Below are positions 28,105 to 37,088 of a stretch of DNA of 64,000 bases, in pieces (positions within the stretch are counted from its first letter, which is position 1; each line of letters opens with the position of its first letter). This stretch comes from JAPOXR01 sp963662395 (lineage in GTDB: Bacteria; Pseudomonadota; Alphaproteobacteria; Rhodobacterales; Rhodobacteraceae): the NCBI GenBank assembly GCA_963662395.1, contig OY759511.1, forward strand, positions 558,001 to 622,000, given 5' to 3'. Made by a program: the position numbers and the translations under genes. Under the pieces are notes generated by a model. The model had not been told where the DNA came from. It saw nothing but the letters and a program-made list of their open reading frames with translations, and made no database searches.

Positions 28105-28869
28105 CTAACGGTTGAATTCGTTGATCACTGCCAGGCCGTGAACGGTCAGGCCGGAATTCACCTCGTCGAATTCCGACAGGCCCCGGGCAAACAGGGCTGC
28201 AAGGCCGCCGGTTCCGATGACCTTCATCGGCATGTCCCGCTCTTCCTTGATCCGGCGGCATATCCCTTCGGTCATTCCGACATACCCCCAGTAGATTCCC
28301 GAATGCATGCAATCGCGGGTGTTGGTGCCCACGACCTTTCCCGGCCGGGCGATATCGACATGCGGCAGTGCCGCCGCTGCCTCGTGCAGGACCTTGACCG
28401 ACAATTCGACGCCGGGGGCGATTGCACCGCCGGCATAGGCGCCATCCTGCTCGACAACATCGAAGGTGGTGGCAGTGCCGAAATCGACCACGATGAGATT
28501 GCCGCCATAGAGATCCCAGGCACCCACCGTGTTCACCAGGCGGTCGGCGCCGACATGCACACCCGGGTCGACCTTGACCTGGATCGGAAGCCGGCATTCG
28601 CCGGAGCCGACAACCAGCGGCGACAGGTCGAAATAGCGCTGGCACAGCAGGCGCAGATTGAACAGCGAGTTCGGGACCACCGACGAGACGATGACCGAGT
28701 CGATGCACCCGACCGGGTCGAGGTCGCGCATCAGCGATGACAGCCATACGTAGTATTCGTCGCCGGTTCGGCCGCCATCGGTCGCGCATCGCCACTGGTC
28801 AACCTGCCGGCGGCCATCCAGGATCGCAAACACCGTGTTGGTGTTGCCGACATCGATCGCAAGCAGCAT
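28105..28869 (-). CDS. coaX: Type III pantothenate kinase
   Basis: The 254-residue enzyme makes 4'-phosphopantothenate, the first step of coenzyme A synthesis. It has the ASKHA phosphate motif MLLAIDVGNTNTVFA at the N-terminus, GADRLVNTVGAW, and VVDFGTATTFDVV (catalytic Asp in GADR). I chose ATG 28869, which has a GAGGA five bases upstream; a GTG at 28881 would add four residues and overlap birA. Confidence 0.93.
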   Translation of the reverse strand: MLLAIDVGNTNTVFAILDGRRQVDQWRCATDGGRTGDEYYVWLSSLMRDLDPVGCIDSVIVSSVVPNSLFNLRLLCQRYFDLSPLVVGSGECRLPIQVKVDPGVHVGADRLVNTVGAWDLYGGNLIVVDFGTATTFDVVEQDGAYAGGAIAPGVELSVKVLHEAAAALPHVDIARPGKVVGTNTRDCMHSGIYWGYVGMTEGICRRIKEERDMPMKVIGTGGLAALFARGLSEFDEVNSGLTVHGLAVINEFNR

Positions 28870-28877
28870 GACCTTCC

Positions 28878-29624
28878 TCACCCGATCATCATCTCGGCAG
28901 CGGCAACCCGGTGCCGGACCCCGCCGGCCTCGACCACCGCCAGGCCGTCAGGATCGATGGTGCGGAAGGTGCCGCGCAGGACGGAGCGGGTCATTCTGAA
29001 ACTTGCCTCTCTTCCGATTCCGTGTGCATGCGACAGCCACTCGCTCCTTATAGGCAGAAATCCCTCGGCCAGAAACTGGCATTCACGTCGGCGCCAGGCC
29101 CCGGCCAGCCGGCCGAGGAAGGATTTCGGGCAGATCGCCCGGCCAGCGGCGGCGACACTGACCGGAGGCGGCGAGCCTTCCGGGCGTCCGGGCAACTCCG
29201 GTGCCGCCGCCAGATTGACGCCAAACCCGATCAGCAACCGGCCGGAGCAGCCCTCGATTGCCGATTCCAGCAGGATTCCGGCAACCTTCCCGCCATCCTG
29301 CAACACGTCATTCGGCCATTTGAGCCGGTAATCCGCATTGTTGCCGTTCACTGCCACCAGCGCATCACGCAGGGCCAGCGCTGCAACGAAGGAGCGAAGC
29401 GGCGAGACTTCCGAGGCATTGCCGAGCGGCAGCACCAGCGTTGCATGCAGATTGCCGGCAATCGATTGCCATTCGGTTCCTTGCCGGCCTCGCCCGCTGA
29501 CCTGCATCCGGGCAAGAATCCAGGTCGGAATGTCGAGTGCCGCTGCACGGCGGTGGCCTTCCCGGTTGGTACTGTCTACGGAATCCAGTTCGATGAGACC
29601 GGGCCCGTCTGGCCAGGAACACAT
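28878..29624 (-). CDS. birA: Biotin-[acetyl-CoA-carboxylase] ligase
   Basis: The 248-residue enzyme attaches biotin to biotin-dependent carboxylases. It has the biotinyl-AMP motif GRGRQGTEWQS (residues ~43-53), the catalytic KWPNDVL, and a C-terminal SH3-like domain. No N-terminal helix-turn-helix is present, so it is a ligase without the BirA repressor function of E. coli. The ATG directly follows the nuoN stop, the usual alphaproteobacterial order nuoN-birA-coaX-rnj. Confidence 0.92.
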   Translation of the reverse strand: MCSWPDGPGLIELDSVDSTNREGHRRAAALDIPTWILARMQVSGRGRQGTEWQSIAGNLHATLVLPLGNASEVSPLRSFVAALALRDALVAVNGNNADYRLKWPNDVLQDGGKVAGILLESAIEGCSGRLLIGFGVNLAAAPELPGRPEGSPPPVSVAAAGRAICPKSFLGRLAGAWRRRECQFLAEGFLPIRSEWLSHAHGIGREASFRMTRSVLRGTFRTIDPDGLAVVEAGGVRHRVAAAEMMIG

Positions 29625-31064
29625 TCAGTTGAAGAGCACGGCCGCCGCAGATTCGGCATAGCCGGTCACTCCGAACAGGTTGACCACGCCGACCAGCATG
29701 ATCACCGCCGACAGCATCAGCGCCCCGACACACAGCCCGGGCATCGCATCATCAAGCGCCTGATCCTCGTCTCCGAAATACATGAAATAGACAATCCTGA
29801 GATAATAATAGGCCCCGATCACCGACGCGATTCCGCCGCCGACGGCGAGCCAGACATATCCGGCCTCGATGGCCGCCAGGAACACGTAGAGCTTGGCAAA
29901 GAAGCCGATCATCGGGACGATGCCGGCCAGCGAGAACAGCAGCACCAAGAGCGACAGCGCCCTGGCCGGTGCCTGGCGGGAATACATGCCCAGTGACCTG
30001 ATATCTGCAACATGGTGACCGTCCCGTCGCATCGAGAGGATGAAGGCGAAAGTTCCGATATTCATGGCCACGTAGATCGTCAGGTAGAGCAGCGTCGCCC
30101 GAATGCCGGTCGCCGAGGCCGAGGCAACACCCATGAGGGCAAATCCCATATGGGCAATCGAGGAATAGGCCATCAGCCGCTTGAAATCGGTCTGGCCGAT
30201 GGCGGCCACCGCGCCGAGGAACATCGAGGCCAGGGACAGGACGGCAATGATCGGCTGCCAGTCTGCCTGGGCAGGACCAAATGCCTCGGTCAGCAATCGG
30301 GCGAGCAGCAGGATCGCCGCTACCTTCGGAGCCGTGGCAAAGAGCGCCGTCACCGGTGTCGGCGAGCCCTGGTAGACATCGGGAACCCACATGTGGAACG
30401 GTGCCGCCGATACCTTGAAGGCCAGCCCGACGATCATGAATACCAGGCCGTAGACCAGCCCGGTCGAGGCATCATTGCCGATTGCCTCGGCAATCCCGGC
30501 GAAGCTGGTGGTGCCGGCAAACCCGTAGGTCAGGGAGGCGCCGTAGAGCAGAAGCCCCGAGGACAGTGCCCCCAGCACGAAATACTTGAGGCCGGCCTCG
30601 GTCGACCGGGCGCTGTTGCGATGATAGGCCGCCAGCACATAGAGCGACAGCGACTGCAATTCGAGACCCATGTACATGACCAGCAGGTCGCTGGCCGATA
30701 CCATGACCAGCATCCCGAGCACGGCAAATGCCACCAGCACCGGATACTCGAATGTGAGCGAATTCTCGCGCTTGAGGAAATCCTGTCCCATGGCCAGCAC
30801 CAGGCCGGCCGAGGCCAGGATGACGACCTTGGCATAACGTGAGAACAGGTCATCGGAAAATGCCCCGCCAAAGGCGGTCCGATCGATCCCGGGAGAGAAT
30901 CCGACCCATGCGGCCAGGGCGATGAGCACGATCGAGGTTGCCCAGAGGATTGCCCGTGTCGCCCTGAGTCCCGACGAATAGACGCCCACGACCAGCGCGG
31001 CCATGGCAAACACGGCCAGCAGCAATTCGGGAAAGACGGTTCCGGCGTCAATCAGGGTCATCAT
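29625..31064 (-). CDS. nuoN: NADH-quinone oxidoreductase subunit N
   Basis: This 479-residue antiporter-like membrane subunit of complex I has about fourteen membrane segments. The proton-channel family region reads GLALKVSAAPFHMW in other members and here GLAFKVSAAPFHMWVPDVYQ, with Lys in the discontinuous helix. It is the last nuo gene; its start overlaps the nuoM stop by 4 bases. Confidence 0.95.
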   Translation of the reverse strand: MMTLIDAGTVFPELLLAVFAMAALVVGVYSSGLRATRAILWATSIVLIALAAWVGFSPGIDRTAFGGAFSDDLFSRYAKVVILASAGLVLAMGQDFLKRENSLTFEYPVLVAFAVLGMLVMVSASDLLVMYMGLELQSLSLYVLAAYHRNSARSTEAGLKYFVLGALSSGLLLYGASLTYGFAGTTSFAGIAEAIGNDASTGLVYGLVFMIVGLAFKVSAAPFHMWVPDVYQGSPTPVTALFATAPKVAAILLLARLLTEAFGPAQADWQPIIAVLSLASMFLGAVAAIGQTDFKRLMAYSSIAHMGFALMGVASASATGIRATLLYLTIYVAMNIGTFAFILSMRRDGHHVADIRSLGMYSRQAPARALSLLVLLFSLAGIVPMIGFFAKLYVFLAAIEAGYVWLAVGGGIASVIGAYYYLRIVYFMYFGDEDQALDDAMPGLCVGALMLSAVIMLVGVVNLFGVTGYAESAAAVLFN

Positions 31065-32602
31065 TCAACCTGGTGCTCTGTTGCCGCCAGTTCGGCAGCC
31101 ATGCCGGCAGATTTGACCTGCTCGACCAGTTGCTCGACGCTGGGGCCGGTCACGTCGGTGACGATTGACGGGTAGACCCCCAGCAGCAGGGTCATCACCA
31201 CCAACGGTGCAAATACCAGGATTTCCCGCCGGCTCACGTCACCGATCGAGGCCAGGCTCTCCCTGACCAGATCGCCGAACACCACCCGCCGGAACAACCA
31301 CAGGGCGTAGCCGGCCGACAGGATGATGCCGGTGGTTGCCAGGAAGGCCACCCAGCTGCTGTATCCGAATACCCCGACCAGGGTCAGGAATTCGCCGACG
31401 AATCCACTGGTTCCAGGCAACCCGACATTCGCCAGCGTGAACAGCATGAAGATCAGCGCATAGACCGGCATTCGCACCACCAGCCCGCCATAGGCGTCGA
31501 TGGCACGGGTATGCATCCGGTCATAGATCACGCCCACAGCCAGGAACAGCGCCCCCGAGATGAAACCATGCGAGATCATCTGGAAGATCGCCCCGTCGAG
31601 GCCCTGCTGGTTGACGGAGAAGATGCCCATGGTGACGAAACCCATATGCGCAACCGACGAATAGGCGATGAGTTTCTTCATGTCCTCCTGCATCATCGCC
31701 ACCAGCGAGGTGTAGATGATGGCAATCACGCTGAGAGTCATGACCATCGGCGCCAGGATGTCCGAGGCTACCGGGAACATTGGCAGGCTGAATCGCAGGA
31801 ACCCGTAGCCACCCATCTTCAGGAGAATGGCCGCCAGGATCACCGACCCGCCGGTAGGGGCCTGCACATGCGCATCCGGCAACCAGGTATGGACCGGCCA
31901 CATCGGCAGCTTGACCGCGAAGGAGGCAAAGAAGGCCAGCCACATGATCGTCTGCAGACCGCCCGGGATCGAGAAGCCGAAGATGTCGAGCGCCTCCGGC
32001 GAGATCACGTGCCGCAGCAGGATCTCGATATCGCTGGTCCCGGCATCAATCCACAACCCGATCATGGCCATCAGCATCAGGATCGAGCCCAGCAGCGTGT
32101 AGAGGAAGAACTTGAAGGTGGCGTAGATGCGGTCCTTTCCGCCCCAGACGCCGATGATCAGGAACATCGGGATCAGCCCGGACTCGAAGAACAGGTAGAA
32201 CAGCACCAGGTCCAGCGAGCAGAACACGCCGATCATCAGCGTCTCGAGAAACAGGAACGCGGCCATGAATTCCTTGACGCGGTGGGTGACGTTCCAGCAG
32301 GCAATGACCGTGATCGGCATGAGGATCGTGGTCAGCATGACAAACAGGACGCTGATGCCGTCGACCCCGAGCTTGTAGTTCAGCCCCAGCAGCCAGCCGG
32401 TATTCTCGACGAACTGGAATCCGGTATTCTCCGGGTCGAATCCCAGATACACGAACAGCGAAATCAGGAAGGTGGCCGTCGTTGCCACCAGGGCCAGGAT
32501 CTTGACATTCCGTCGTGCCGCCTCGTCATCGCCGCGCAGCAACAGCACCATGATTGCCGCCGCCACCGCCGGGGTGAACATGGTGATCGACAGAAGGTTC
32601 AC
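31061..32602 (-). CDS. nuoM: NADH-quinone oxidoreductase subunit M
   Basis: This 513-residue antiporter-like subunit of the complex I membrane arm pumps protons. Key parts include LFYLFFESGLIPMFLIIGVWG (channel Glu) and FAVKLPMWPVHTWLPDAHVQ, with AYSSVAHMGFVTMG later. Start and stop overlap its neighbours by 4 bases each, so translation is coupled through nuoL-M-N. Confidence 0.96.
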   Translation of the reverse strand: MNLLSITMFTPAVAAAIMVLLLRGDDEAARRNVKILALVATTATFLISLFVYLGFDPENTGFQFVENTGWLLGLNYKLGVDGISVLFVMLTTILMPITVIACWNVTHRVKEFMAAFLFLETLMIGVFCSLDLVLFYLFFESGLIPMFLIIGVWGGKDRIYATFKFFLYTLLGSILMLMAMIGLWIDAGTSDIEILLRHVISPEALDIFGFSIPGGLQTIMWLAFFASFAVKLPMWPVHTWLPDAHVQAPTGGSVILAAILLKMGGYGFLRFSLPMFPVASDILAPMVMTLSVIAIIYTSLVAMMQEDMKKLIAYSSVAHMGFVTMGIFSVNQQGLDGAIFQMISHGFISGALFLAVGVIYDRMHTRAIDAYGGLVVRMPVYALIFMLFTLANVGLPGTSGFVGEFLTLVGVFGYSSWVAFLATTGIILSAGYALWLFRRVVFGDLVRESLASIGDVSRREILVFAPLVVMTLLLGVYPSIVTDVTGPSVEQLVEQVKSAGMAAELAATEHQVE

Positions 32603-34563
32603 CCGCCAGCTCCCAGGATCGACACCGCGGCAACAATCAGCGATGCCCCGACAACCATGGCAAATGCATAGTGGAACAGGTAGCCGGACTGCACCTTCAT
32701 GGCCAGCCGGGTCAGGTAGGGAACTGCGCCCATGGCCACCGCGTGCAATGTCCCGTCGATCACCCCCAGGTCACCGCGCTTCCACAGCAGGCGTCCCAGC
32801 GCCTTGGCCGGTCTGACGAACAGGAACTCGTAGGCCTCGTCGAAATACCATTTGTTCAGGAGGAACAGGTAGAGCGGGCGGTGGGTCCGTGCCAGCCTGG
32901 CCGGCAATTCGGGCCGCCAGACATAGAGCAGCAATGCCACGGCAAGGCCGGCAACCATGGCGACGAAAGCCGACACCCTGACCCAGGCCGGCACGTGATG
33001 GGCGGCCTCCAGGACATGGTTGCCTTCCCCGACAAACACCGAAGGTCCGAAGAACTTGTCGACATGGTAGCCGAAGAACTGACCATACCAGACCATCCCG
33101 GCCAGCACCGACCCCACGGCCAGCACCGCGATCGGAGCCAGCATGGTCCATGGCGATTCATGGGCATGGGCATGGGTATCGGCATCGCCCCGGGGCGAGC
33201 CGAAGAAGGTCATGAGAACCAGTCGCCAGGAATAGAAGCTGGTCATCATCGCCGCGGCCACCAGCAGCCAGAATGCGACATTGCCGGTGCCACTTCCGGC
33301 ATAGACCGATTCGATGATGGCGTCCTTCGACAGGAACCCGGCAAATCCCAGATGGGTGAGCGGAATGCCGACACCGGTGATGGCCAGCGTGCCGATCATC
33401 ATCATCCAGAAAGTCCACGGGATCCGTCTCCGCAGGCCGCCATAATGCCGCATGTCCTGCTGGTGGTGCATGGCATGAATGACCGAACCGGCACCAAGAA
33501 ACAGCAACGCCTTGAAGAATGCGTGGGTGAACAGGTGGAACATTGCCGCCTGGTAGACCCCGACGCCGGCGGCGGCGAACATGTATCCGAGCTGCGAGCA
33601 GGTCGAGTAGGCAACCACCCGCTTGATGTCGTTCTGCACCAGCCCGACGGTGGCGGCGAAGAAGGCGGTGGCCACGCCGATTGCGGTGACGATGGTCAGG
33701 GTGACCGGCGCGAATTCGAACAGCGGCGAGAACCGGCAGACCAGGAAGACACCGGCCGTCACCATGGTGGCGGCATGGATCAGCGCCGAGACCGGCGTTG
33801 GACCTTCCATCGCGTCCGGCAGCCAGGTGTGCAGGAACAGCTGCGCCGACTTGCCGCAAGCGCCGACAAAGAGCAGCACGGCTGCCAGTTCGGCAGCATT
33901 GAATTCCCAGGACAGGAACGGCACCGTCCGCGCGGCCAGGTCGGGAGCGCTGGCGAAGATGATGTCGTATTCGATCGAATCGACCAGCAGGAACAGCAGG
34001 AACAGGCCGAGCGCCATGCCGAAATCGCCAACCCTGTTGACGATGAACGCCTTGATGGCTGCCGCATTGGCCGTCGGCTTGCGGTAGTAGAAGCCGATCA
34101 GCAGGTAGGATGCCACCCCTACCCCCTCCCAGCCGAAGAACAGCTGCAGCAGGTTGTCGGCGGTGACCAACGCCAGCATGGCGAAGGAAAAGAATGACAG
34201 GTAGGCGAAGAATCTCGGCTTGTAGGATTCGCCCGCCTTCCATTGCGGGTCCTTGTCCATGTAGCCGAAGCTGTACAGGTGTACCAGCGAGGAGACGGTT
34301 GTCACCACCACCAGCATGATCGCGGTCAGGCGGTCGAGCCGGATCGACCAGTCCGAGGTCAGCGTCCCGCTGTCGATGAACCGCAGCAGGCGAATCTGCT
34401 GGGTGTCGCCATCAAAGGTCAGGAATACCACCCAGCTGAGAATCGCCGCGAGAAACAGCAGGGCAGTGGCGGTGATGATCGCCGCCCTCTCGCCGATGAT
34501 GCGGTATCCGAACCCGCAGATGATGGCGCCGATCAGCGGGGCAAACAGGATGATCGCCGACAT
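32599..34563 (-). CDS. nuoL: NADH-quinone oxidoreductase subunit L
   Basis: This 654-residue distal antiporter-like subunit has the C-terminal lateral helix typical of NuoL. Signatures include WEGVGVASYLLIGFYY, SAQLFLHTWLPDAMEGPTPV and HAFFKALLFLGAGSVIHA, with a His-rich loop (DADTHAHAHES) before the last third. It lies 7 bp after nuoK and overlaps nuoM by 4 bases. Confidence 0.96.
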   Translation of the reverse strand: MSAIILFAPLIGAIICGFGYRIIGERAAIITATALLFLAAILSWVVFLTFDGDTQQIRLLRFIDSGTLTSDWSIRLDRLTAIMLVVVTTVSSLVHLYSFGYMDKDPQWKAGESYKPRFFAYLSFFSFAMLALVTADNLLQLFFGWEGVGVASYLLIGFYYRKPTANAAAIKAFIVNRVGDFGMALGLFLLFLLVDSIEYDIIFASAPDLAARTVPFLSWEFNAAELAAVLLFVGACGKSAQLFLHTWLPDAMEGPTPVSALIHAATMVTAGVFLVCRFSPLFEFAPVTLTIVTAIGVATAFFAATVGLVQNDIKRVVAYSTCSQLGYMFAAAGVGVYQAAMFHLFTHAFFKALLFLGAGSVIHAMHHQQDMRHYGGLRRRIPWTFWMMMIGTLAITGVGIPLTHLGFAGFLSKDAIIESVYAGSGTGNVAFWLLVAAAMMTSFYSWRLVLMTFFGSPRGDADTHAHAHESPWTMLAPIAVLAVGSVLAGMVWYGQFFGYHVDKFFGPSVFVGEGNHVLEAAHHVPAWVRVSAFVAMVAGLAVALLLYVWRPELPARLARTHRPLYLFLLNKWYFDEAYEFLFVRPAKALGRLLWKRGDLGVIDGTLHAVAMGAVPYLTRLAMKVQSGYLFHYAFAMVVGASLIVAAVSILGAGG

Positions 34564-34570
34564 GAGCCGC

Positions 34571-34876
34571 TCAGCCCTTCATCAGGTTGACATCATCAAC
34601 CGCGATCGAGTCGCGGTTCCTGAAGAAGCAGACCAGTATTGCCAGGCCGATGGCCGCCTCGGCGGCAGCGACGGTCAGCACGAACATGGTGAAGATCTGT
34701 CCGACGAGATCCTGCAGGTGAACCGAGAATGCGACCAGGTTGATGTTGACGGCCAGCAGCATCAACTCGATCGACATCAGGATCACGATCACGTTCTTGC
34801 GGTTGAGGAAAATCCCGAAGATGCCAAGCACGAACAGCACCGCGGCCACCCCCAGGTAATGCCCGAGACCGATCAT
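34571..34876 (-). CDS. nuoK: NADH-quinone oxidoreductase subunit K
   Basis: The 101-residue membrane subunit has three membrane helices; the two conserved helix glutamates are in ILMSIELMLLAVNIN and TVAAAEAAIGLAI. It takes part in the E-channel of complex I. It overlaps nuoJ by ATGA. Confidence 0.95.
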   Translation of the reverse strand: MIGLGHYLGVAAVLFVLGIFGIFLNRKNVIVILMSIELMLLAVNINLVAFSVHLQDLVGQIFTMFVLTVAAAEAAIGLAILVCFFRNRDSIAVDDVNLMKG

Positions 34877-35490
34877 CGGGTGCCCCCGCCAGGCTTCAGG
34901 TCCTTTCGTTCGATCGACCGCGCCGGATCACGATACATCTGCGTGAGAATATCCTGCCGCTTGACACCCGTCCGTCGCCGATGGGTCAGCACGATCGCCC
35001 CGACCATTGCCACCAGCAGGATCAGCCCGGCTGCCTGGAACTGGAACACGTATTCGGTGTAGATCAGCCGGCCAAGCGCCTGGATGTTGCCGGCTTCCGC
35101 CAAATCCGGAGTCGCCGCCCGCAGTTGCGACGGTGCGGCGATGGACACCTTCCAGTCGCCGAGTTCGATCCCCAGGATCATGAGCAGGACAGCCCCGATG
35201 ACGATGCCGGCCGGGACCGATCGTGCCATGCCGGCCCGGAAGGTGGCGAAATCCACGTCCAGCATCATCACCACGAACAGGAACAGCACCGCAACCGCGC
35301 CGACATAGACAATCACCAGCAGCATGGCGATGAACTCGGCGCCCTGCAGGACAAACAGCCCCGCCGATGCCAGGAAGGCAGTAATCAGGCACAGCACCGC
35401 GTGCACCGGGTTGCGGGAAATCACCACCCCGATTCCCGAGAGGATCGCCAGCCCCGAAAACAGGTAGAATGCCAATGCCGCTATTCCCAT
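34873..35490 (-). CDS. nuoJ: NADH-quinone oxidoreductase subunit J
   Basis: The 205-residue membrane subunit has five helices, with the conserved region AEFIAMLLVIVYVGAVAVLFLFVVMML (third helix with pi-bulge in other species). It lies next to NuoK in the proton-path core. A 53-bp interval separates it from nuoI. Confidence 0.95.
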   Translation of the reverse strand: MGIAALAFYLFSGLAILSGIGVVISRNPVHAVLCLITAFLASAGLFVLQGAEFIAMLLVIVYVGAVAVLFLFVVMMLDVDFATFRAGMARSVPAGIVIGAVLLMILGIELGDWKVSIAAPSQLRAATPDLAEAGNIQALGRLIYTEYVFQFQAAGLILLVAMVGAIVLTHRRRTGVKRQDILTQMYRDPARSIERKDLKPGGGTR

Positions 35491-35543
35491 CCGGTCCGGA
35501 TCCTTACGTCACTTCCTGCTGCAATCCCGACAACCGGCGGCAA

Positions 35544-36041
35544 TTACCGGTAGGGGGCGTCAAGTTCAATGTTGCGGGCGATCTCGGCTTCCCATCGATC
35601 GCCGTTGGCCAGCAACCGTTCCTTGTCGTAGAAAAGTTCTTCCCTCGACTCGGTTGCAAACTCGAAATTCGGGCCCTCGACGATCGCATCGACCGGGCAG
35701 GCCTCCTGGCAGAAGCCGCAATAGATGCATTTGGTCATGTCGATGTCGTAGCGGGTCGTTCGACGCGATCCGTCCTCCCGCGGCTCGGCATCGATGGTGA
35801 TGGCCTGCGCCGGACAGATGGCCTCGCACAGCTTGCAGGCAATGCACCGCTCCTCGCCATTGGGATACCGGCGCAGTGCATGCTCGCCGCGGAAACGGGG
35901 TGACAGCGGTCCCTTCTCATGCGGGTAGTTGATGGTCGCCTTGCTCGACAGGAAATATCCCAGCCCCTTCCTGAAGGCGACGAGAAAATCCATCAGCAAC
36001 AGATATTTGACCGCCCTTGCGAAATCGATTCCCCTGAACAT
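35544..36041 (-). CDS. nuoI: NADH-quinone oxidoreductase subunit I
   Basis: The 165-residue ferredoxin-like subunit carries two [4Fe-4S] clusters. Cysteine motifs CIACKLCEAICPAQAI and CIYCGFCQEACPVDAI give clusters N6a and N6b that pass electrons toward NuoB. The N-terminal amphipathic helix attaches it to the membrane arm. Located 3 bp after nuoH. Confidence 0.97.
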   Translation of the reverse strand: MFRGIDFARAVKYLLLMDFLVAFRKGLGYFLSSKATINYPHEKGPLSPRFRGEHALRRYPNGEERCIACKLCEAICPAQAITIDAEPREDGSRRTTRYDIDMTKCIYCGFCQEACPVDAIVEGPNFEFATESREELFYDKERLLANGDRWEAEIARNIELDAPYR

Positions 36042-36044
36042 TTC

Positions 36045-37082
36045 CTATCCTCCGACTGTCCAGCGGACGAAATACCCGCCAAACCAGGAATATTGCGCGA
36101 ACAGCCCGATCAGCACCACCCAGCCAATCGACATCGGCAGGAACACCTTCCAGCCCAGCCGCATCAACTGGTCATACCGGTAGCGCGGGACAATTGCCTT
36201 TACCATGGCGAAGAGAAAGAAAAAGAACGCCATCTTGCCGACCATCCACACCACGCCATCGGGAAGCTGCGGGATCGGCGACAGCCAGCCGCCGAAGAAC
36301 AGGACCGACATCATGGCACACATCAACAGGATGGCAATGTATTCGCCGGCCATGAACAACAGGAACGGGGTCGAGGAATACTCGACCTGGTAGCCGGCAA
36401 CCAGTTCGGACTCGGCCTCCGGCAGATCGAAGGGTGGCCGGTTGGTCTCGGCCAGCGCCGAGACGAAGAACAGGACCACCATCGGCAAATGCGGCAGCCA
36501 GTACCAGCTGAAGAATCCGTAGGGGCCATCCTGCGTCATCACGATCTGGCTCAGATTCAGCGAACCGGCCGAGATCAGTACCCCGACGATGATGAATCCT
36601 ATGGAGACCTCGTAGGAGATCATCTGGGCCGCCGACCGCAGCGATCCGAGAAAGGCGTATTTTGAGTTGGATGCCCAGCCGCCCATGATCACGCCATACA
36701 CCTCGAGCGACGAAATGGCGAAGATGTAGAGGATTCCGATGTTCAGATTGGCCAGGACCCAGCCATCGGCCATCGGCACCACCGCCCAGGCCGACAGGGC
36801 CAGCACGAAGGACAGCAGCGGGGCGATCAGGAATACCGGCCGGTCGGCACCGGCCGGGATCACGATTTCCTTGACCACGTATTTGAGCGCATCGGCAACG
36901 GATTGCAGCAATCCGAAGGGGCCCACCACGTTCGGCCCGCGTCGCATCTGCACCGCGGCCCAGATCTTCCGGTCCCCGTAGACCAGGAACAGCAGCGAGA
37001 TCATGACGAACGCCACCATGGCGACACATTGCGCCAGCACGATCACCAAAATGCCGGCATCGGTCTGGAAAAAGGCTTCCAT
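36045..37082 (-). CDS. nuoH: NADH-quinone oxidoreductase subunit H
   Basis: The 345-residue membrane subunit forms part of the quinone-binding chamber. It has eight helices and the signatures YGDRKIWAAVQMRRGPNVVGPFG and ALAETNRPPFDLPEAESELVAG. It starts 6 bp after the nuoG stop. Confidence 0.97.
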   Translation of the reverse strand: MEAFFQTDAGILVIVLAQCVAMVAFVMISLLFLVYGDRKIWAAVQMRRGPNVVGPFGLLQSVADALKYVVKEIVIPAGADRPVFLIAPLLSFVLALSAWAVVPMADGWVLANLNIGILYIFAISSLEVYGVIMGGWASNSKYAFLGSLRSAAQMISYEVSIGFIIVGVLISAGSLNLSQIVMTQDGPYGFFSWYWLPHLPMVVLFFVSALAETNRPPFDLPEAESELVAGYQVEYSSTPFLLFMAGEYIAILLMCAMMSVLFFGGWLSPIPQLPDGVVWMVGKMAFFFFLFAMVKAIVPRYRYDQLMRLGWKVFLPMSIGWVVLIGLFAQYSWFGGYFVRWTVGG

Positions 37083-37088
37083 GGGTCA